A stretch of 62,557 nt of DNA, taken from positions 1 to 62,557 of the forward strand of contig JAHJIQ010000055.1 of the NCBI GenBank assembly GCA_018823285.1, written 5' to 3'. A program made the position numbers and the translations under genes. Below are positions 16,649-24,651 of the stretch, piece after piece (position 1 is the stretch's first letter; every line of letters starts with the position of its first letter). The notes beneath the pieces are model-generated. The model searched no databases. It was given only the letters and a program-made list of their open reading frames with translations, and was not told the origin of the DNA. This stretch comes from Pseudomonadota bacterium (GTDB taxonomy: Bacteria > Desulfobacterota > Desulfobulbia > Desulfobulbales > JAGXFP01).

Positions 16649-18167
16649 CGGTCGGGTCCAGTGGGATTTCGATAAATATTCTTGTTCCCTGGCCGGGAGT
16701 TGCCTGAATCCTGAAAGCGCCGTGCATCATCCGGACCCTTTCCCGCATTCCGAGCAAGCCAAAGCGTTTGTTCTTTCTTGCTTTCAGGTATCCGGCGTCC
16801 AGGTCAAATCCCCGGCCGTCATCTTCGATGCGGAGGATGAGATTCGGGTGGGAGGAGACCATTTTCACCTCCACCGTTCGGGCGTCGGCGTGTTTTTTGA
16901 TATTATTCAAGGCCTCCTGCACCAGTCGGTAAATGTTAATAGCATAATTGAATTCCAGCTGCAATGTATCGACCCCGGCTTTGGAAAAGTTGACACCGAT
17001 GTTGTTTTTTCGCGTAAAGTCCCGGCAGTAATCGGAAATGGCGCTCGGCAAGCCGATCTGTTCAAGACCGGGAGGACGCAGGTTGTAGGAGAGTTCCCTG
17101 ACGGTCTTGATGCAGCGGTCAAGGAGGCTGGCCCATTCGCCGATTTCCCTGGTCTCGACGCTCTTGCCCTGGGAAGCATCTTCCAGAATCGATTCACTGG
17201 CCACCTTTAATGACGACAACTCCTGGGCCACGTTGTCGTGGAGGTCCAGAGATATCTGCTGCCGCTCCGCTTCCTGGACCTCAAGCAGCTCCTGCGACAG
17301 AAAGTGGACCTGCTCTTCCGCCTTTTGCAATTCGGAGTTTGCATCCAGAAGTTCCCGGGTTCTTTCCTGAACCTTCAGGTCAAGGCTTTCATGGTATTGC
17401 GAGAGTTTATCGGCCATCTTGCTGAACTCCTCAGCGAGAAATTCGAATTCATCGCCGGAGGAAATGGCAAGCCGGTGCCGCAGATTGCCGGCGCCGATCT
17501 GCCTGGTCCCTTCCTGTAGTATTTTTACCGGCCCGAGAACGGAACGCATCATGGCCATGAAAATAATGACCGCGAGAACCATAACCGCCGCGCCGGCCAG
17601 GCTCACAAAAATCAGGGTGTGCTGATATTTCAGGGAAAGGAAGTCTTCCGTCTCGGTCAATTGCTGCAGATGGATCTGCAGGTGTTCATCGAGAACCGGC
17701 CCTAGGGAAATCAGTTCCTGATGGATCATCTCGGCAACGGTTGCTAATTCGGAGTCCTGCCAGCCCGTTTCCGCCTGGTTGATAATATATTCGGAGAGGC
17801 TCATGGTCCGGATCACATGATGCATCGTATCGTGAGAGGCTTTCTCTGTTGGATTCGTTTCCAGATTTTCATGATCGCCGTGGGCAGAAACAAGCTTTTT
17901 CAGTTGCCTGATGCTTTCGGCAACCTGCTGTTTGTCAATGCGCTTTTCTTTGATCCCCGATTCAAGGGAGAGCAGGATTTTCTTGAGTTCCAGCATCGCG
18001 ATGGCGGTTGGCGTCACGTCCTGCTGCAGTTTCTCGAAATGATTGTGGATAAAGGCAAAGGTCCGGATATTGTAAATTCCAAAAGCAAAGATGCAGACGA
18101 TCAGCGGGGAGAAGTACAGGATAAACCTGTTGCGTAGACTCAGCTTGATCACTTTTGACTCCCCCAT
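16635..18167 (-). CDS. NarX-type sensor histidine kinase (HAMP, HisKA_3)
   Basis: This kinase of about 510 residues has an N-terminal membrane helix (FILYFSPLIVCIFAFGIYNI), a periplasmic helical sensor region to about residue 180, a second membrane helix, a HAMP domain (LGPVKILQEGTRQIGAGN), a coiled coil, a HisKA_3 domain with the phospho-acceptor His in SLDLHDNVAQELSSLK, and an HATPase domain (IEDDGRGFD, FGLLGMRERV). The sensor type and signal are not identifiable. The ATG used (MGESKVIKLS) has no strong RBS; a GTG 5 codons downstream is also possible. The first codons lie inside dispersed repeat copy B, whose other copy carries the same five codons without a kinase. Confidence 0.88.
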   Translation of the reverse strand: MGESKVIKLSLRNRFILYFSPLIVCIFAFGIYNIRTFAFIHNHFEKLQQDVTPTAIAMLELKKILLSLESGIKEKRIDKQQVAESIRQLKKLVSAHGDHENLETNPTEKASHDTMHHVIRTMSLSEYIINQAETGWQDSELATVAEMIHQELISLGPVLDEHLQIHLQQLTETEDFLSLKYQHTLIFVSLAGAAVMVLAVIIFMAMMRSVLGPVKILQEGTRQIGAGNLRHRLAISSGDEFEFLAEEFSKMADKLSQYHESLDLKVQERTRELLDANSELQKAEEQVHFLSQELLEVQEAERQQISLDLHDNVAQELSSLKVASESILEDASQGKSVETREIGEWASLLDRCIKTVRELSYNLRPPGLEQIGLPSAISDYCRDFTRKNNIGVNFSKAGVDTLQLEFNYAINIYRLVQEALNNIKKHADARTVEVKMVSSHPNLILRIEDDGRGFDLDAGYLKARKNKRFGLLGMRERVRMMHGAFRIQATPGQGTRIFIEIPLDPTDVKQ

Positions 18168-18359
18168 GAATGAATGATACCGTCTCAAACCGCCAGTCAG
18201 GCGATTTGCAAAAAAGGTACTTTTTTATAATAAATTCAGGATATTGTCATGAATATCGCTTGACATCGAAACAGGGATCTCTGACGGTTCTTCTCTCTTC
18301 TCTCTTCTCTCTTCTCTCTTCTCTCTTCTCTCTTCTCTCTTCTCTCTTCACTCTTCACT
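18137..18359. repeat. Dispersed repeat copy B with heptamer tail
   Basis: Matches 10615-10812 in the same orientation, including CTTTTGACTCCC, the palindrome-like CGCCAGTCAGGCG and TCGAAACAGGGATCTCTGACG. It ends in eight CTTCTCT and two CTTCACT units (18290-18359). The left end covers the kinase start; the right end supplies the stop of the ABC ATPase gene. Confidence 0.92.
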
Positions 18360-19170
18360 CGTCACTCCGCAGGGCGTTGATTACCTCCTGCAACTCATAC
18401 GCCCCGGTCAGTTCGAGGAAGATGTCCTCGAGTTTTGATCCAGCCATTTTCGCTTCGGCCCGCAGTGAGTCTATGTTGCCGATATTATTGATTTTTCCCT
18501 GGATGATAATCGCGATCCGGTCGCAGAGTTCTTCGGCGATCTCCAAGGAGTGGGTCGAGAGGAAGACTGTGCCGCCATTTCTTGCGTGCTTTCTGAAGAG
18601 TTCTTTGACGATCCGGGCGCTCTTGGGGTCGAGGCCGACCATTGGTTCATCGACGACGATCAGCGGCGGTTCCAGGATAAAGGCGGAGGTGATGATCAGT
18701 TTCTGGCGCATCCCGTGCGAATAGCTCTCGATGAGATGGTGGCGCCATTCGGAAAGATCAAACAGTCCCAGATACTCCGGGACCAGTTTGGCAAAGCGGG
18801 AGGGGGAAACTTCATAAAGGCTGGCGATAAACTGCAGAAACTCGTCTCCGGTAAGTTTCTCGTACAGGTATGGACGGTCGGGGATATAGCCGGTGATCTT
18901 CTTGCAGAGTTGCGGCTCAATTGCCAGATCCCTGCCGCCGATAAAAATGTTGCCCCGGTCGGGTTTCAGGAGTCCGGCGAGCATTTTGATGGTGGTGGTT
19001 TTGCCTGCGCCGTTCGGACCAAGGAAGCCGAAGATTTCTCCTGATTGTACCGAGAGATTCACATGGTCAACAGCCTTGTAGCCTCCGAACTCCTTGGTCA
19101 GGTTTTCGACATGGATCATCCTCTTTTCATTTTTCCCATCAGGACCGTTAGTCATAATCTGTTGTTTCAC
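18355..19170 (-). CDS. ABC transporter ATP-binding protein (ABC-2/exporter type)
   Basis: This protein of up to 271 residues is an exporter-class ATPase: Walker A GPNGAGKTT (about residue 51), a signature region with SYSHGMRQKLII, Walker B PPLIVVDEPMVGLDP and an H-loop STHSLEIAEELC. The signature LSGGQ is replaced by YSHGM, as in many ABC-2 ATPases. Start codons at 19170 (GTG), 19155 and 19119 (ATG) are all possible; no RBS decides. It follows the transglutaminase gene by 10 bp, forming a run kamA-usp-transglutaminase-ATPase. No permease follows: the next gene is the unrelated kinase beyond repeat copy B. The permease at 2104-3759 is a candidate partner. Confidence 0.88.
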   Translation of the reverse strand: MKQQIMTNGPDGKNEKRMIHVENLTKEFGGYKAVDHVNLSVQSGEIFGFLGPNGAGKTTTIKMLAGLLKPDRGNIFIGGRDLAIEPQLCKKITGYIPDRPYLYEKLTGDEFLQFIASLYEVSPSRFAKLVPEYLGLFDLSEWRHHLIESYSHGMRQKLIITSAFILEPPLIVVDEPMVGLDPKSARIVKELFRKHARNGGTVFLSTHSLEIAEELCDRIAIIIQGKINNIGNIDSLRAEAKMAGSKLEDIFLELTGAYELQEVINALRSDE

Positions 19171-19180
19171 CTTGCGACGG

Positions 19181-20632
19181 TTATTCCGGAACGATTTCTA
19201 TCTGCAGGCGCCCGAGCAGGCCGCCGATTTTGATCTGCTCTTTGGTTTCCCCCTCGACGAATTTGATATGGGTGACGTCGGCCGGGATCTGGTTTTTCGT
19301 GGTGTCGAGGGACAGCCATTGCCCGTCGAGGCAGACCTCGTTCCAGGCGTGGTAATAAAATGATTGCTGGTGATAGGTAACACCTGCCACAATCCTGGTG
19401 GGAATCCCGGCGTTTCTGGCCATGGCAGCGAAAAGGGCCGCGTGTTCGTTGCAGTCGCCCTTTTTCATGCGCAGGGTGGTGAGTGCATCGGGGATGCCCA
19501 GCACCGGTCTTTTTTCAAGGGTTTTGAACACCCAGTCGGCAATGGCCCTGACTTTTTTCAGATCGTTCATGGTCTCTTCGACCAGAGAATCAACCAGTCC
19601 GGAAATTTCACTGTGTTCGGACTGGATATAAGGTGTTGCCGAAAGTTCGGCAGGCGGGCCTTCGCAGGCGCGGGCATTTGCCGCGGGCAGGGGCTCAAGA
19701 ACGACCGAAAGGACCCCGTGATTCAGCCGCTGCCGGTCCTTGTCGATTTCCACTTCGGCTTCCTCCGGAAACGAAAGGCGGAAGAGCAGTTTTTCTCTGG
19801 TCGCATAATCACCTGGCATCACACCGGTGACCGGCACGGAAACGCTGGAGAGAATCTCCCTGCCCTGTGTCGGGAGGTCGGTAGCCTTGAATTCCGGTTC
19901 CGAGAGAAAGGTAAACCCGGCAGGGGATTCTTCCTTGATCACCTTGCCGTCATCATCCAGCCAGGAATTGATCTGCATTCCGGAGAAGGATTCTGTGAAA
20001 TGGTGGAGACGATGGATTCTGCCGGCGAGCAGGATTTTCTCATATCCTTTATATTCCAGAACCGTATCTTTTCCGGAAAGGGAAACCGGGTCAAAATAGG
20101 GTATCCGGATCTTGCTGCCGGGTTCAGGTTTTCGCTCAAGCAGGTAGCCTCGCTGATTGGTGGCGAGGAATGGGGGGTGGTCCAGAGTGACGGAATCATT
20201 GATCTCTTCCTTGCCGGTGGTGATGGTGAAACGGACTGTTTTCCCTTCCACCTGTCCCTTGGCGGTCATGCTGTAGAACGGAGATTCGAGCTGAAAGTCG
20301 AAATTCCGGAGCAGCATGGCCGGATCGAGTCGCGCGCTGATCTTTAATTCCACCCGGTGCCGCTGTTCAAGGATGTTCAGCAACAGGAGGGCTTCCTGGG
20401 TCAGCTGAAAGCCGTCAGCAACCGGGGTCAGCCGGTTATTGACAAAGCCGATGCGTTCATTCTGAAAATAGACGCCGCTGAAACTCTCCTCCCGGCCCTT
20501 CTGGATGACCCTCGCCTCCCGAAGGTCAAGGCGTTCGATGAAGTAGTCACGTTTGAGGAGCAGTCCGAAGAGAACCACCCACAAGACGAGTAAAGAGAGT
20601 CTTATCAGAGTGGCCGGGCTGATCTTCTGCAT
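19181..20632 (-). CDS. Membrane-anchored transglutaminase-like protein
   Basis: This 483-residue protein has an N-terminal membrane anchor (about residues 8-27) and an exported body. The C-terminal transglutaminase-like domain (about 350-450) shows the full cysteine-protease-like triad: Cys in KKGDCNEHAALFAAMARNAG, His in FYYHAWNEV, Asp in LSLDTTKNQ. Family members act as proteases, amidases or crosslinking enzymes; the substrate here is unknown. Its start overlaps the stop of the Usp gene by one base (TGATG), so the pair is coupled, and an ABC ATPase follows directly, which suggests a joint envelope function. Confidence 0.85.
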   Translation of the reverse strand: MQKISPATLIRLSLLVLWVVLFGLLLKRDYFIERLDLREARVIQKGREESFSGVYFQNERIGFVNNRLTPVADGFQLTQEALLLLNILEQRHRVELKISARLDPAMLLRNFDFQLESPFYSMTAKGQVEGKTVRFTITTGKEEINDSVTLDHPPFLATNQRGYLLERKPEPGSKIRIPYFDPVSLSGKDTVLEYKGYEKILLAGRIHRLHHFTESFSGMQINSWLDDDGKVIKEESPAGFTFLSEPEFKATDLPTQGREILSSVSVPVTGVMPGDYATREKLLFRLSFPEEAEVEIDKDRQRLNHGVLSVVLEPLPAANARACEGPPAELSATPYIQSEHSEISGLVDSLVEETMNDLKKVRAIADWVFKTLEKRPVLGIPDALTTLRMKKGDCNEHAALFAAMARNAGIPTRIVAGVTYHQQSFYYHAWNEVCLDGQWLSLDTTKNQIPADVTHIKFVEGETKEQIKIGGLLGRLQIEIVPE

Positions 20633-21564
20633 CAGCCGACGACCCAGATTGCCAGCTCCTGGCCCATCAGGATCAGGGCGTCCGATACACCTCGGAACAG
20701 CCCCTTGCGCCCCTTGTCAAGACGTCTGCCGATCACGATGGTCCCGAAGCCGTCGATCAGGGCCTGGCGGAGGATCTGCCGGCTCGGGTAGATCCCGGTG
20801 AAGGTGTGGAGCCAGGTGATATTGTCCTCGGCAATACCCCCTTCGATCAGGATCTGTTTCGGGGCATGGAAAAGGCTGTCCGGCCTGCCGAGGTGTTCCT
20901 CGCACCACTCTCTGCCCCACAGTTCGTAAAGGTGGTCCTGATCGGTTTTGCCCATTCCGCCGAACATCGCCGAGGAGTGGAAGAGAGTGATCCGGCACTT
21001 ATGATTCCCCTGCATGATATGGGCGAGGTGGTCTGCAGCCATCAGCGAACAGTAGGAACCGTCGACCGGGAGCAGGAATTTATCTGAATCCACCTGGCCA
21101 TCAACGATCCAGAGCGGAACATCGTGCGACTCGGCAACGATCGAGTTGGAGATGCTGCCGATCACAAGCTCCTCAATCTTTGTTAACCCGCGTCTGCCGA
21201 TGACCAGAGAGTCATACAGGCCACGGCGGGCCTCGCCGAGGATATCGGCGGCAATGGACCCCCGGGCGAGTTTGGTGTCGCTGGTGATTCTGTCGGCGGC
21301 GATGCCGTTCTGCTCAAGTTTCTGCACCGCTTTTTTTACGGCGCTGCGGGCCGCGCGGACTTTTTTTATCGCCGCGGGAGGGAGGCAGTTCATGAGTTCC
21401 TGCTCATCCATCCATTCCTTGCCGGGGGGAAGGCTCGCGCAGGGCACTATGGTCAGGAGGTGAAACTTCACCTCGTCCATCTCCCTGAACAGTCCGCAGA
21501 GATAGTTCAGGGAATTGGTGGTGTGAATGGAGCCGTCGACGGCGATGAGGATCTTTCTTTCCAT
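20632..21564 (-). CDS. Universal stress protein with two Usp domains
   Basis: This 310-residue protein starts MERKILIAVDGSIHTTNSLN, with AGGA just upstream of the ATG. Two Usp folds follow. The first (1-155) ends in a nucleotide-binding-like motif SLVIGRRGLTKIEELVIGSISNSI (written here in part: GRRGLTKIEELVIGSISNSI). The second starts near KFLLPVDGSYCSLMAADHLA and ends with IVIGRRLDKGRKGLFRG. The GxxG-x9-G(S/T) ATP-binding pattern is present in the first half. A reading that begins 48 codons earlier would overlap kamA and is not needed. It sits between kamA and the transglutaminase gene. Confidence 0.87.
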   Translation of the reverse strand: MERKILIAVDGSIHTTNSLNYLCGLFREMDEVKFHLLTIVPCASLPPGKEWMDEQELMNCLPPAAIKKVRAARSAVKKAVQKLEQNGIAADRITSDTKLARGSIAADILGEARRGLYDSLVIGRRGLTKIEELVIGSISNSIVAESHDVPLWIVDGQVDSDKFLLPVDGSYCSLMAADHLAHIMQGNHKCRITLFHSSAMFGGMGKTDQDHLYELWGREWCEEHLGRPDSLFHAPKQILIEGGIAEDNITWLHTFTGIYPSRQILRQALIDGFGTIVIGRRLDKGRKGLFRGVSDALILMGQELAIWVVG

Positions 21565-21586
21565 GATTCCTGAGGCACTTTTCCTT

Positions 21587-22627
21587 TCAATCCGGGTCAA
21601 GGTATGTGCAGTACTGACCCCGATAATTTCTGAACCCGGTTTCCCGGCCCCGGTTGACCATATACTCGGGGGCCAGCGGGACTTTGCCGAATCCGCCGGG
21701 GAGATCAATCGCCAAACGGGGCACCGCCATCCCCGAGGTGAATCCGGTGAGCTGCCTCATGATTTCAAGGCCCGTTTCGATCGGCGTCCGGAAATGGTCG
21801 GTCCCTCTGGTCATGTCTCCCTGAAATATATAATAGGGCTTTACCCGGATCAGTAACAACCCGTACATTAATTTTTTTATGATTTCCGGGTTGTCGTTGA
21901 CACCTTTCAGGAGGACGGTCTGGCAGCCCAGAGGAATGCCGGCGTCGGCCAATCTGTTGCAGGCCGCGGCAGAATCAGGGGTGATCTCATCCGGATGATT
22001 GAAATGGGTGTTGAGGTAGAGCGGGTGAAATTTTTTCAGCAGCCGGGCGAGTTTTTGAGTGACCCGCATCGGCAGGGTGCAGGGGACGCGGCTGCCGATC
22101 CGGATGATGCCGACCGTGGGAATACTTCGCAGACCGGCGAGAATCCATTCCAGATGATCATCCTCCAGAAGCAACGGGTCGCCCCCGGAAACCAGCACAT
22201 CCCGGACCGTTGGGTTCCGCCTGATATAGTCCAGTCCCGATTCGATGGACTTCCGGTTTACCGGGAAACCCCCGGTGCCGACCTTTCTCTTTCTGGTGCA
22301 GAACCGGCAGTACATGGCGCATTGATTGTGGACCAGAAACAGGACCCGGTCCGGGTATTTATGGATCAGGTTGGGAACGGGAGACAGATCTTCCTCGCCC
22401 AGCGGGTCGACGTGGCAGAGGTGGTCGTTCAGTTCAAGGGGGTCGGGGACCGCCTGCCGCCAGAGGGCATCGCCCTTATTTCTGATCAGCCCCAGATAGT
22501 AGGGATTGATCCGCATCGGGTACTTTTCTGTTACCGTCAGGGAATCCTTCCCATCCGGTCGCAGATTTACGGGCAGGTCATCGGGGTTTTTTATGCTTTC
22601 AGCGAGTATTTTCCGCCAGTGTTTCAT
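21587..22627 (-). CDS. KamA family radical SAM protein (lysine 2,3-aminomutase-like)
   Basis: This 346-residue enzyme has the radical SAM cluster motif CAMYCRFCTRKR (about residues 103-114), the SGGDPLLL motif and a PLYLNTHFNHPDEI stretch with conserved metal or substrate residues typical of lysine 2,3-aminomutases and related EpmB-type enzymes. PLP-binding Lys is expected near the C-terminus, and the family Cys near GQYCTYLDPD is present. Members isomerise lysine to beta-lysine, or modify EF-P. Length is shorter than clostridial KamA (about 416), closer to the EpmB/short KamA group, so substrate is uncertain. AAAAGG lies 4-8 bases upstream of the ATG. It heads the operon with usp. Confidence 0.9.
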   Translation of the reverse strand: MKHWRKILAESIKNPDDLPVNLRPDGKDSLTVTEKYPMRINPYYLGLIRNKGDALWRQAVPDPLELNDHLCHVDPLGEEDLSPVPNLIHKYPDRVLFLVHNQCAMYCRFCTRKRKVGTGGFPVNRKSIESGLDYIRRNPTVRDVLVSGGDPLLLEDDHLEWILAGLRSIPTVGIIRIGSRVPCTLPMRVTQKLARLLKKFHPLYLNTHFNHPDEITPDSAAACNRLADAGIPLGCQTVLLKGVNDNPEIIKKLMYGLLLIRVKPYYIFQGDMTRGTDHFRTPIETGLEIMRQLTGFTSGMAVPRLAIDLPGGFGKVPLAPEYMVNRGRETGFRNYRGQYCTYLDPD

Positions 22628-22712
22628 CGACCTTTTCTTTATCGGAATGAGTTGTTGAGAATCCCTTTGCTCAAATCAGGGAGATCAGTATACTTGATTT
22701 AGATGGAAATGA

Positions 22713-22783
22713 ACCGTTCAAACCGTTCAAGCGGGTTTAACCGTTCAAACTGTTCAAGTGGTTCAAGCTGTTCAAACGGTTCA
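22713..22783. repeat. GTTCAA-type tandem repeats upstream of the malic enzyme gene
   Basis: Seven or eight degenerate units around the core GTTCAA (spaced 9 bases apart, with AACCGTTCA and GGTTCAAGC variants) lie between the divergent kamA gene and the malic enzyme RBS. If read in frame they would encode a Ser/Asn/Gly-rich leader of 31 residues, which I do not believe is translated. Confidence 0.85.
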
Positions 22784-22795
22784 AGGAGATCTGTT

Positions 22796-24532
22796 ATGCC
22801 GCAAAGCACACATGGTTTCAGATATGACGAGTTCGGCAATACTTCCGAAATCCTCCTCTACACCAGAGGGTCGGCTGTTCTGGCGAGCAACTATACCAAC
22901 AAGGGGACCGCTTTTACCCATGAGGAGAGAAAGCAGCTGAACCTCTCCGGCAGTTTGCCCCCCGCAGTCAGGCCCCTGAAGCGGCAGGTCATTGACTCGA
23001 ACCGGAAGGTGGCCGAAAAGGCTGATGATATTGAACGGTTTATTTACATGCGGGCCCTTTTCGATCGCAACGTCACCCTGGCCCACGCGGTCATTCGAAG
23101 CGACATCGAAAAATATATGAAGATCATCTACACCCCGACTGTCGGCCTTGCCTGCCAGCAGTACTCCTCGATGTTCAGGACCGCCAATGGCCTTCATTTC
23201 TATCCGGGGAACATCGGCAAGGCCGAGACCATTCTCCGCCGTTATCTGTATCGCGACATCCGGGTGGCGGTGGTTACCGACAACCAGGGGATTCTCGGGA
23301 TCGGCGATCAGGGCGCCGGCGGGATCGCGATCTGTCTCGGCAAGCTCATGCTCTACACGCAAGGGGCGGGGATCGCACCGTGGCATTGCCTGCCCATCTC
23401 CCTTGACGTGGGCACCAACAATCAGACTCTTCTGGAAGACGAAAATTATCTCGGCTGGCGGCATGAGCGGTTGACCGGTGACGAGTATGTCGATTTTCTC
23501 CAGCAGTTCGCCCGGGCCTTCAGCAGGATATTCCCGAATGCCATCTGCCAGTGGGAGGATTTTTCCAAGCAGAACGCCTATGCGATCCGTGATGCCTACC
23601 TGCATGACCTGGTCTCTTTTAATGATGACATCCAGGGGACCGGGGCGGTGACCCTGGCGGGGGTGATCAGCGCCATGAAGATCAAGGGCGAAAGACTGGA
23701 GGACCAGACATATCTGGTGCATGGAGCCGGCGCAGGCGGAATCGGGGTTGCCGAGCAGATTCTGGCCGGATTGGTTGAGCTGGGGATGACTGAGAAAGAG
23801 GCCTTGAAAAGGATCTTTACCATCGACAGTCGCGGTCTGGTCACTTCCTGCCACAAGAACGACCCCTATAAATGCCGGTTTGCCAGAAATATCGCGGATC
23901 TCTCCTGGTATGGCGGAGAGAAGGATGGCGACCTGCTCAATGTGGTCAGAAAAGCGGGGGTAACGGTCCTTATCGGTACCTCAGGGCAGACGGGCTGTTT
24001 CAGCAGGGAAGTGGTGGAGGCGATGCTCGGCAACTGTGAGCGCCCGGTGATTATGCCTCTCAGCAACCCCACCTCCAAGGCCGAGGCGGTGCCGCAGGAT
24101 ATTTATGAATGGACCGGAGGACGTGCCCTGGTGGCCACCGGCAGTCCTTTTGAACCGGTAGCGGTCGACGGGAAAAAAATCCGGGTCGGGCAGGGCAATA
24201 ACGTGTTTGTTTTTCCCGGGGTCGGCCTGGGAGTTCTCACTTCAGGCGCCAAGGAGATCCTGCCGCAGTTTTTTACGGCAGCCGCCCATGCGGTCTCGGA
24301 ATGTGTTTCTGCGGCCGATCTGGCAAAAGGGATCCTCTATCCCCCGGTGACCGAGCTGCGGGAGGTAAGCCGGAAGGTGGCGCTGGCGGTCGGGCAGGCC
24401 GCGATCAGGCAGGGGGTAAGCCGGCCATGTGTGTTCAGCTCCTACTGGCATGAAAACAGTGAAGAAAAACTGGCGGTCCTGATCGAGAAAATGCGCTGGA
24501 AGCCCGAGTATCTGCCGTTGGTTTCATTGTGA
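22796..24532 (+). CDS. NAD(P)-dependent malic enzyme (large, two-domain type)
   Basis: This 578-residue enzyme oxidatively decarboxylates malate to pyruvate. It has the N-terminal malic domain (YTPTVGLACQQYS, with the catalytic Tyr), the metal-binding EDF and NDDIQGTG motifs and the NAD-binding domain with HGAGAGGIGVAEQIL and PLSNPTSKAEA. The length and order match the eukaryote-like/MaeA group rather than the short bacterial type. Start: ATG 22796 (MPQSTHGFRYDEFGN) with AAGGAG 7 bases upstream; earlier in-frame ATG codons at 22703 and 22709 lie before the repeat array. Divergent from kamA; transcribed alone. Confidence 0.93.
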   Translation: MPQSTHGFRYDEFGNTSEILLYTRGSAVLASNYTNKGTAFTHEERKQLNLSGSLPPAVRPLKRQVIDSNRKVAEKADDIERFIYMRALFDRNVTLAHAVIRSDIEKYMKIIYTPTVGLACQQYSSMFRTANGLHFYPGNIGKAETILRRYLYRDIRVAVVTDNQGILGIGDQGAGGIAICLGKLMLYTQGAGIAPWHCLPISLDVGTNNQTLLEDENYLGWRHERLTGDEYVDFLQQFARAFSRIFPNAICQWEDFSKQNAYAIRDAYLHDLVSFNDDIQGTGAVTLAGVISAMKIKGERLEDQTYLVHGAGAGGIGVAEQILAGLVELGMTEKEALKRIFTIDSRGLVTSCHKNDPYKCRFARNIADLSWYGGEKDGDLLNVVRKAGVTVLIGTSGQTGCFSREVVEAMLGNCERPVIMPLSNPTSKAEAVPQDIYEWTGGRALVATGSPFEPVAVDGKKIRVGQGNNVFVFPGVGLGVLTSGAKEILPQFFTAAAHAVSECVSAADLAKGILYPPVTELREVSRKVALAVGQAAIRQGVSRPCVFSSYWHENSEEKLAVLIEKMRWKPEYLPLVSL

Positions 24533-24651
24533 TAAAAAAAGGAGAGGGAGAGAAGGAGCCGGAGGAAGAAGGGATCACCGGGCGATATAACTCGGCGGCT
24601 TTTGGGGCCGGTTGGATTGTTCTCACCTTGGCGCCGGATTCGTCCATTTCC

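Noticed and set aside
22781..23854. 357-codon minus-strand frame across the malic enzyme gene
   Set aside because: Opposite-strand shadow of malic enzyme; composition rich in Gly/Pro/His, typical of a GC-rich antisense frame.
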